From Hydrogenothermaceae bacterium (GTDB lineage Bacteria > Aquificota > Aquificia > Aquificales > Hydrogenothermaceae): a stretch of 19,708 bases of DNA. Positions 15,136-19,708 of the stretch are shown here, one piece after another; the stretch's first letter is position 1; the number at the start of each line of letters is the position of its first letter. The DNA lies in the NCBI GenBank assembly GCA_015490675.1, contig WFXI01000088.1, positions 1-19,708 of the forward strand, in the 5' to 3' direction. The notes beneath the pieces were generated by a model. The model saw only the letters and a program-made list of their open reading frames with translations. It was not told the DNA's origin and ran no database searches. The position numbers and the translations under genes were made by a program.

Positions 15136-15939
15136 TTATTTAGTTTCCAAAATAAAGAAGTCTGCTCTCCTATTTGTGAATCTGTTTAAATCTGTTTTAT
15201 TATCAAATAGGAAATCTTTTTTACCTTTTCCAACTATTTCTATTCTTTTAGGGTCTATTCCAAACTTAATTAAAGCTTCTTTTACAGCTTTAGCCCTCTT
15301 GAAAGCAAGCTTTTGATTATATTTTTCTGAACCTATATTATCTGTATACCCAACAACTTTTACTTTTAGATTAGGATGAGCCTTTAAATATTTAGAAATT
15401 ACATTTAAGTAAGGCATATATTCTTTTTTAATAACTGCTTTATTAAACTCAAAATGTATTCTAGCCTGTGTTAAAAGAGGTTGATAACCTTTTGGTTTTT
15501 CTTTTTTAACAGTTTTAGTTTCTTGTTTTTTCTTAGGTTCCTCTTTTTTTACTTCTTTTTTGTCTACCTTTGCAACTTTCTTTGGATTATCTGCTACATA
15601 AGGATTTGTTCCATTTTTAACTTCTTGATAACAAGGAACTCCATCACCATCTACATCGCTAAATATTTTCTTTTCAGCTTCAGATAAAGCTATTTTAGCT
15701 TTGTTTTTATATATTAACTGGTCTACTTTACTTATTGGTATTACTTTTATTTCTCCAGATTGTTCATCATATGTTTTAAAACCTTTATAAGAACTTACAT
15801 AAGCCTCTGCCATCCCAATTTCTTCAGGAGCACATATGTAACCACCGAGATTTTTTAGCTCATTTAATTTAGCTTCTAAAGTTTTTGCATAGGTTGTAGA
15901 AACAATTAGTCCTAAAGCTAAAACTGCTAATTTTCTCAT
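15136..15939 (-). CDS. OmpA-family periplasmic/outer-membrane protein with TSP3-like calcium repeat
   Basis: A 267-aa exported protein that probably ties the outer envelope to peptidoglycan. It has a signal peptide (MRKLAVLALGLIVSTTYA, cut after residue 18), a small N-terminal region with an alanine/glutamate helix (CAPEEIGMAEAYV), and DVDGDGVPCYQEVKNGTNP (about 95-113), a thrombospondin type-3 calcium loop. A Lys/Glu-rich linker (115-150) follows, then an OmpA C-terminal domain (about 159-266) with FEFNKAVI, VKVVGYTDNIGS, LAFKRAKAVKEAL and NRFTNRRADFFI, including the Asp and Arg that hold diaminopimelate. No beta-barrel is present. GAGGT lies about 5 bases before ATG 15939, which overlaps the upstream stop by 4 bases (ATGA). 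The DUF4398-like partner precedes it. Confidence 0.92.
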   Translation of the reverse strand: MRKLAVLALGLIVSTTYAKTLEAKLNELKNLGGYICAPEEIGMAEAYVSSYKGFKTYDEQSGEIKVIPISKVDQLIYKNKAKIALSEAEKKIFSDVDGDGVPCYQEVKNGTNPYVADNPKKVAKVDKKEVKKEEPKKKQETKTVKKEKPKGYQPLLTQARIHFEFNKAVIKKEYMPYLNVISKYLKAHPNLKVKVVGYTDNIGSEKYNQKLAFKRAKAVKEALIKFGIDPKRIEIVGKGKKDFLFDNKTDLNRFTNRRADFFILETK

Positions 15940-16250
15940 CTAACCTCTCCCCCAGAATTTATTACTGCTAAAGCTTTTAAAGCCCAATCTATAGCTTTTA
16001 ATGAAGCTTCTTTACCAGCTTCTATATTTAACTTTGATGTTTCATTTTTAGCAATCTCATAATAAGCCCTTGCTTTCGCACACTCATAAGGTGCCTTAAT
16101 ATCACATCTAGCTTCAAATGCAACTTTAATAGCATTCTGAGCTTCATCTAACAACTCTGTTACTGTTAGCTCTTTACCAACAGCAAAACTATTAACATTA
16201 AAAAGTAAAACCAGACCTAAAGTTGAAATGACCCTTTTTACCCCTTTCAT
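15936..16250 (-). CDS. Small exported helical protein, DUF4398-like
   Basis: A 104-aa protein with a signal peptide (about residues 1-23, ending NSFA) and an alanine-rich helical body: ELLDEAQNAIKVAFEAR, APYECAKARAYYEIAK, AGKEASLKAIDWALKALA. This two-helix A-rich pattern, with an AP-[YE] turn, matches DUF4398-type domains, which often sit beside OmpA-family genes. Cys49 and Cys57 might form a disulfide. It is the first gene of the six-gene minus-strand run and overlaps the OmpA start. ATG 16250 is preceded by GGGGTG about 4 bases away. It probably forms a periplasmic partner of the OmpA protein (inference from adjacency and family habit). Confidence 0.8.
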   Translation of the reverse strand: MKGVKRVISTLGLVLLFNVNSFAVGKELTVTELLDEAQNAIKVAFEARCDIKAPYECAKARAYYEIAKNETSKLNIEAGKEASLKAIDWALKALAVINSGGEVR

Positions 16251-16340
16251 CTTTCACCCCTAATATTGTTATAATTTATTATTCGGTAAATTATTTTTAT
16301 AGTTTATATTAAAACAAAATTTTTTTTGAGGCAAAAGTTT
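16251..16340. promoter_or_regulatory. Divergent promoter region for the envelope cluster and the oxidoreductase-ftsY-hisD operon
   Basis: A 90-bp, very AT-rich gap. On the minus strand TATAAC (16273-16268) is placed to start transcription just before the GGGGTG ribosome site of the DUF4398-like gene. On the plus strand TATAGT (near 16299-16304) and TATATT (16305-16310) could serve the oxidoreductase gene. No convincing -35 boxes are seen, so the exact starts are uncertain. Confidence 0.35.
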
Positions 16341-16916
16341 ATGAAAATATTGATAGTTTTTGCTCATCCAAATAATAAAAATAGCTTTAATAAAGCCATT
16401 TTAGAAGAGGCTATAAACTTTTTGAAAGCTAGAAAATTAGAATTTGAAATTATAGACCTTTATGCTGAAAAATTTAATCCTGTATTAGAATATGAAGAAC
16501 TTTATGAAGGTAAAGAAGATAAAAAAGTTTCTTTATACCAAGAAAAAATAAAGCAATCAGATTTAATAATTTTTATTCATCCACTTTGGTGGTATAACTT
16601 TCCTGCTGTTTTAAAAGGTTTTGTAGATAGAGTTTTTTCCTATGGTTTTGCATATGGAGAAGTAAATGGGAAAATAGAGGGACTACTTGATGATAAAAAA
16701 GTCCTGATATTTACTACTCTTGGGGAAAGTGAAGAAAAGTGCAAAAATGTTTGTCCATGTGTATCTAAAACAATTACAAGTATTTTTGAGTTTTGCAAAA
16801 TGAAGGTTTTAGAGCATAAACTTTTTTATGCAGTTGAGTATGTATCAGATCAAACAAGAAAAGAATATTTATCAGAAGTCCCTAAGATTTTACAAAGGGC
16901 TTTGGAGGTTAAGTAA
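16341..16916 (+). CDS. Flavodoxin-fold NAD(P)H oxidoreductase (NQO/MdaB/KefF type)
   Basis: A 191-aa FMN/FAD-dependent reductase-like protein, likely acting on quinones or similar two-electron acceptors. It opens with MKILIVFAHPNNKNSFN, the phosphate-binding loop of the family, and has SDLIIFIHPLWWYNFPAVLKGFVDRVF (about 73-98), the diagnostic PLWWY-P-x-x-LKG-x-x-DRV block. A stretch KCKNVCPCV (about 134-142) is cysteine-rich where the family is normally cysteine-poor. ATG 16341 has GAGG 9 bases upstream. An in-frame TTG at 16326 would sit on top of the ribosome site and is rejected. It is followed after 2 bases by ftsY, so it is probably the first gene of a three-gene operon. The precise electron acceptor cannot be read. 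Confidence 0.85.
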   Translation: MKILIVFAHPNNKNSFNKAILEEAINFLKARKLEFEIIDLYAEKFNPVLEYEELYEGKEDKKVSLYQEKIKQSDLIIFIHPLWWYNFPAVLKGFVDRVFSYGFAYGEVNGKIEGLLDDKKVLIFTTLGESEEKCKNVCPCVSKTITSIFEFCKMKVLEHKLFYAVEYVSDQTRKEYLSEVPKILQRALEVK

Positions 16917-16918
16917 AA

Positions 16919-17833
16919 TTGTTTAAATCTATGTTTGACAGATTAAAAAAAGGCTTAGAAAAAACAAAAAAACAGTTATCTGATACTTTTTCTGCAATTT
17001 CATTTGGTAGGAAAATAGATGAAAGCCTTTTTGAAGATATTGAAATGGTTTTGTTAAAGGCTGATGTAGGAATAGAAGCAACAGAAGAAATTATTGAGTT
17101 TTTAAGGAAAGAAAGTAAAAAAAGAAGAATTACAGAAGGTGAAGATTTAAAAGAACTATTAAAAGAAAAACTTATAGAGATTTTAACTCCTTGCAGTGGA
17201 CAGCTAAATTTAGCTGGAGAAAAGCCAGATGTAATTTTATTTTTAGGAATAAATGGAAGCGGAAAAACAACAACTGTTGGAAAGCTTGCCTATCAATTTA
17301 AAGAAGAAGGAAAATCAGTAGTTTTAGCAGCAGCAGATACATTTAGGGCAGCAGCTATTGACCAACTCCAAGTGTGGGCTGATAGGGTTGGAGTTAGAAT
17401 TGTAAAACATCAGGAAGGAAGCGACCCTTCTGCTGTAGTTTTTGATGCAATCAATTCTGCAAAAGCAAAGGGAGATGACATTGTTTTAGTAGACACAGCT
17501 GGTAGACTTCATACAAAAGAAAATTTAATGAAAGAACTTCAAAAAATAAAAAGAACTATAAAAAAGTTTTCTGAAAATCAGCCTTGCGAAACATTGCTAG
17601 TTTTAGATGGAACAATTGGTCAAAATTCTATAAATCAAGCAAAAACATTTAAAGAAGCAATAGACATTAGTGGAATTATAATTACAAAATTAGATGGAAC
17701 TGCAAAAGGAGGAGCTTTAATCCCTATTTGTAAGCAACTTCAAATACCTATTAAATATATTGGAGTTGGTGAGTCTGTAGAAGACTTACAGCCTTTTGAC
17801 CCTAAAACATTTGTAGAAGCAATTTTAGATTAA
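16919..17833 (+). CDS. ftsY: Signal recognition particle receptor FtsY
   Basis: FtsY is the membrane-associated GTPase that docks the SRP-ribosome complex at the SecYEG translocon. The 304-aa protein holds only N and G domains; the long acidic A domain of E. coli FtsY is missing, as in many thermophiles. Motifs are GINGSGKTTTVGKLA (from residue 110), AAADTFRAAAIDQL (137-150), DTAGR (192-196), DGTIGQNSINQAK (230-242) and TKLDGTAKGG (256-265). The N-terminus is amphipathic (MFKSMFDRLKKGL), suited to membrane contact. The start is TTG 16919, with GGAGG 10 bases upstream; the next ATG, at 16931, would be 22 bases from it. The gene lies 2 bases after the oxidoreductase and 14 before hisD. Confidence 0.96.
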   Translation: MFKSMFDRLKKGLEKTKKQLSDTFSAISFGRKIDESLFEDIEMVLLKADVGIEATEEIIEFLRKESKKRRITEGEDLKELLKEKLIEILTPCSGQLNLAGEKPDVILFLGINGSGKTTTVGKLAYQFKEEGKSVVLAAADTFRAAAIDQLQVWADRVGVRIVKHQEGSDPSAVVFDAINSAKAKGDDIVLVDTAGRLHTKENLMKELQKIKRTIKKFSENQPCETLLVLDGTIGQNSINQAKTFKEAIDISGIIITKLDGTAKGGALIPICKQLQIPIKYIGVGESVEDLQPFDPKTFVEAILD

Positions 17834-17847
17834 TAAGGAGTAGAAAA

Positions 17848-19134
17848 ATGAAAATAGTAGATTTAAGACATAGGGATTTTACAAAGAATGAAGAACTTCA
17901 AAAATTAATTTCAAGAAGTGATGTAGAAGTTGAGGAATATGAAAAATCTGTTAAAGAAATAATAAAGGATGTTAAAGAAAGAGGAGATGAAGCAATAATA
18001 GAATATACAGAGAAATTTGATAAAGTAAAACTAACACCTGAAGAGCTTCAAATTCCTTTTGAAAAGCTAGAGGAAGCATATGAAACAATAGAAGAAGATG
18101 TTAGATGGGCTTTAGAAGTTGCAGCTGAAAGGGTTAGGGAATTTCACGAAGCACAGGTGGAAAAGTCCTACTTTTTAGAAGAAGAAGGAATGCTTCTTGG
18201 ACAAAAAGTTATTCCTATAGAAAGGGCAGGTCTTTATGTTCCTGGAGGAAAAGCTGCATATCCTTCTTCAGTAGTAATGAATGCAATGCCTGCTGTTGTT
18301 GCTGGAGTTAAAGAAATTGTCATGTGTTCACCTAATCCTAATAAATATACCCTTGCAGCAGCATTTATATGTGGAATAGAAACTGTTTACAGAATCGGCG
18401 GGGCTCAGGCTATTGCTGGAATGGCATACGGGACTGAAACTATAAAAAAAGTAGATAAAATTGTAGGTCCTGGAAACATATTTGTAGCACTTGCCAAAAA
18501 AAATGTTTATGGAGTTGTAGATATTGATTCTATTGCCGGTCCTTCTGAAATTTTAGTTATTGCTGATAAAACAGCAAATCCAAGATGGGTAGCATCAGAT
18601 TTACTTTCGCAGGCAGAGCACGATGAGCTTGCAGCAGCAATTTTAATCACTGATGATGAGAATCTAGCAGAGCAAGTTCATAATGTAATTTATGGAGAGC
18701 TTCTTCTTGATATGCCTAGAAGGAAGATTATTGAAAAATCACTGAATAACTATGGACATATTTTTATTGTTGAAGATATTAAAAAAGCCTGTGAAGTTTC
18801 AAATTACATAGCACCTGAACATTTAGAGATTGTAGTTGAAAATCCTTTTGATTATCTAAATGAGATTAAACATGCAGGAGCTATATTTTTAGGAGAGTAT
18901 GCAACAGAACCTTTAGGAGATTATATTTTAGGACCTAACCATGTTTTACCAACAGGTAGGACAGCAAGATTTTCTTCACCATTAGGAGTTTATGACTTTA
19001 TTAAAAGGTCATCTGTTATTTATGTATCAAAAGAAGGGTTTAAAAGAGTTTCTAAGTATGCTTCAGATTTAGCAAAAGCAGAAGGATTATTTGCACATAA
19101 ATTAAGTGTTGATATTAGAAAAGAAGGAAACTAA
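17848..19134 (+). CDS. hisD: Histidinol dehydrogenase
   Basis: HisD oxidises histidinol to histidine in two NAD-dependent steps, the last reactions of histidine synthesis. The 428-aa sequence carries the family blocks PIERAGLYVPGGKAAYPSSV, RIGGAQAIAGMAYGTETI, VDKIVGPGN and DIDSIAGPSEILVIAD. Zinc ligands are in SQAEHDE (Gln255, His258), Asp358 and His417. The catalytic Glu-His pair is in APEHLEI (Glu324, His325). AAGGAG lies 8 bases before ATG 17848. It follows ftsY by 14 bases, so it is probably in the same transcript, and no other his gene is nearby. It ends just before a strong bidirectional terminator. Confidence 0.97.
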   Translation: MKIVDLRHRDFTKNEELQKLISRSDVEVEEYEKSVKEIIKDVKERGDEAIIEYTEKFDKVKLTPEELQIPFEKLEEAYETIEEDVRWALEVAAERVREFHEAQVEKSYFLEEEGMLLGQKVIPIERAGLYVPGGKAAYPSSVVMNAMPAVVAGVKEIVMCSPNPNKYTLAAAFICGIETVYRIGGAQAIAGMAYGTETIKKVDKIVGPGNIFVALAKKNVYGVVDIDSIAGPSEILVIADKTANPRWVASDLLSQAEHDELAAAILITDDENLAEQVHNVIYGELLLDMPRRKIIEKSLNNYGHIFIVEDIKKACEVSNYIAPEHLEIVVENPFDYLNEIKHAGAIFLGEYATEPLGDYILGPNHVLPTGRTARFSSPLGVYDFIKRSSVIYVSKEGFKRVSKYASDLAKAEGLFAHKLSVDIRKEGN

Positions 19135-19142
19135 TTATTAAA

Positions 19143-19159
19143 AGGGGCTAAAAGCCCCT
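19143..19159. terminator. Bidirectional intrinsic terminator between hisD and rpoD
   Basis: AGGGGCT (19143-19149) and AGCCCCT (19153-19159) form a perfect 7-bp stem with a 3-base loop. On the minus strand it is followed by TTTTAATAATT, a good rpoD terminator. On the plus strand the tail is GCAATTTTAAT, which is weaker. Confidence 0.85.
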
Positions 19160-19165
19160 GCAATT

Positions 19166-19708
19166 TTAATCCTCACAGAAAGGTCTTAAATATTTAGCTC
19201 TATGAGGGTGTCTTAATTTTCTTAAAGCTTTTGCTTCTATTTGTCTTATTCTTTCTCTTGTTACACCAAACTTTTTACCAACTTGTTCAAGAGTATATTC
19301 TGTATCATCTTCAAGACCAAATCTGTATCTTAAAACCTGCTCTTCTCTTTCTGATAATGTTGATAAAACTTCTTCAAGTTGCTGTCTTAAAGCTTGTCTT
19401 AATACATGCTCTTCTGGAGATAAAACTGTTTTATCTTCTATAAAGTCACCTAAGTGAGATTCATCATCATCACCGATTGGTGTTTCAAGAGAAATTGGTT
19501 CTTGTGAAGTTCTAAGTATTTTTCTAACCTTGTCTGCTGGCATTCCAACTTTTTTAGCGATTTCTTCAGGAGTTGGCTCTCTACCAAGTTCCTGCACCAT
19601 AGAACGGGCTACTCTAACAAGTTTGTTAATAGTTTCAATCATATGAACAGGTATTCTAATTGTTCTAGCCTGGTCTGCTATTGCTCTTGTTATAGCCTGT
19701 CTAATCCA
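19166..19708 (-). CDS. rpoD: Housekeeping sigma factor RpoD, C-terminal part (cut by window edge)
   Basis: The coding frame is open to the right edge, so about 180 residues of the C-terminal part of sigma-70 are visible. It begins in region 2.4 (WIRQAITRAIADQARTIRIP, then VHMIETINKL), covers region 3 (ELGREPTPEEIAKKVGM), and ends with region 4.1/4.2 (LSEREEQVLRYRFGLEDD, then FGVTRERIRQIEAKALRKLR), whose helix-turn-helix contacts the -35 box. The QAITRAI and RIPVHM blocks identify the primary sigma factor rather than an alternative one. A Met at 19642 is internal and is not the start. It is convergent with hisD across the shared terminator. No frameshift is visible in the part seen. Confidence 0.96.
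   Translation of the reverse strand, partial: WIRQAITRAIADQARTIRIPVHMIETINKLVRVARSMVQELGREPTPEEIAKKVGMPADKVRKILRTSQEPISLETPIGDDDESHLGDFIEDKTVLSPEEHVLRQALRQQLEEVLSTLSEREEQVLRYRFGLEDDTEYTLEQVGKKFGVTRERIRQIEAKALRKLRHPHRAKYLRPFCED

Noticed and set aside
15481..15687. Plus-strand Phe-rich open frame opposite the OmpA gene
   Set aside because: It is the reverse reading of the Lys/Glu-rich linker, which always gives Phe/Leu-rich frames; not a membrane peptide gene.
16270..16312. Sigma-28-like promoter for the DUF4398/OmpA cluster (TAAA-N15-ACCGAATA on the minus strand)
   Set aside because: Only five of eight -10 positions match, and TAAA is frequent in this AT-rich gap. A standard TATAAC lies closer to the start.
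19231..19443. Plus-strand Leu-rich open frame opposite rpoD
   Set aside because: Antisense to sigma region 4, which is strongly conserved in the other frame.
1..19708. CRISPR arrays, tRNA/rRNA genes, transposases, phage or toxin-antitoxin genes
   Set aside because: No regularly spaced direct repeats, no clover-leaf candidates in the short gaps, and every long frame reads as a chromosomal housekeeping or envelope gene.

Overview
The window is a compact, AT-rich bacterial chromosome segment. No tRNA, rRNA, CRISPR array, insertion sequence or prophage gene is visible, and no gene-free stretch exceeds 93 bases. Gene content points to a flagellated, Gram-negative thermophile of the Aquificota, probably Hydrogenothermaceae (Sulfurihydrogenibium/Persephonella-like). 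The clues are futalosine-type menaquinone synthesis (mqnE), two-domain GlnE, an NG-only FtsY, an OmpA-type outer-membrane protein, Lys/Glu-rich proteins and low GC. The taxonomic call is inference from style and gene set, not from a marker search.

Left part (1-3822, minus strand): a lipoprotein HtrA/DegP-like protease, an RNase H-fold DUF429-like protein, prephenate dehydrogenase (tyrA), aminofutalosine synthase (mqnE) and the first 39 codons of a membrane protein cut by the window edge. The last four are chained by overlaps of 1 to 17 bases. Only 38 bp separate htrA from the divergent glnE.

Middle part (3861-11954): glnE, which tunes glutamine synthetase, is followed by a secreted-type EF-hand-like protein of unknown function. 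Facing them are a small Nfu-type Fe-S scaffold and an unrecognised 208-aa protein built from four imperfect repeats. That protein is divergent from a methyl-accepting chemotaxis receptor whose upstream region holds a good sigma-28 (FliA) promoter match. The receptor gene is followed closely by bioA (biotin synthesis).

Right-centre part (11943-16250, minus strand): six tightly packed genes, in transcription order a DUF4398-like periplasmic protein, an OmpA/TSP3 protein, a DUF2227 membrane protein, a site-2-type protease with CBS domains, a lipoprotein that looks like the free-standing C-terminal domain of cytochrome c maturation factor CcmI, and a CinA homologue with a decayed N-terminal domain. 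This is the least ordinary part of the window and could be an envelope-maintenance module. The CinA gene meets bioA tail to tail with a 12-base overlap, next to a GC-rich hairpin.

Right part (16341-19708): a plus-strand operon of a flavodoxin-fold oxidoreductase, ftsY and hisD ends at a clear bidirectional terminator. It faces the C-terminal part of rpoD, the housekeeping sigma factor, which runs off the right edge.

Most genes are ordinary core metabolism or housekeeping. No mobile defence or biosynthetic system was found. The undescribed material consists of the 208-aa repeat protein, the envelope cluster with its CcmI-like lipoprotein and degenerate CinA, the EF-hand-like protein and several regulatory structures.
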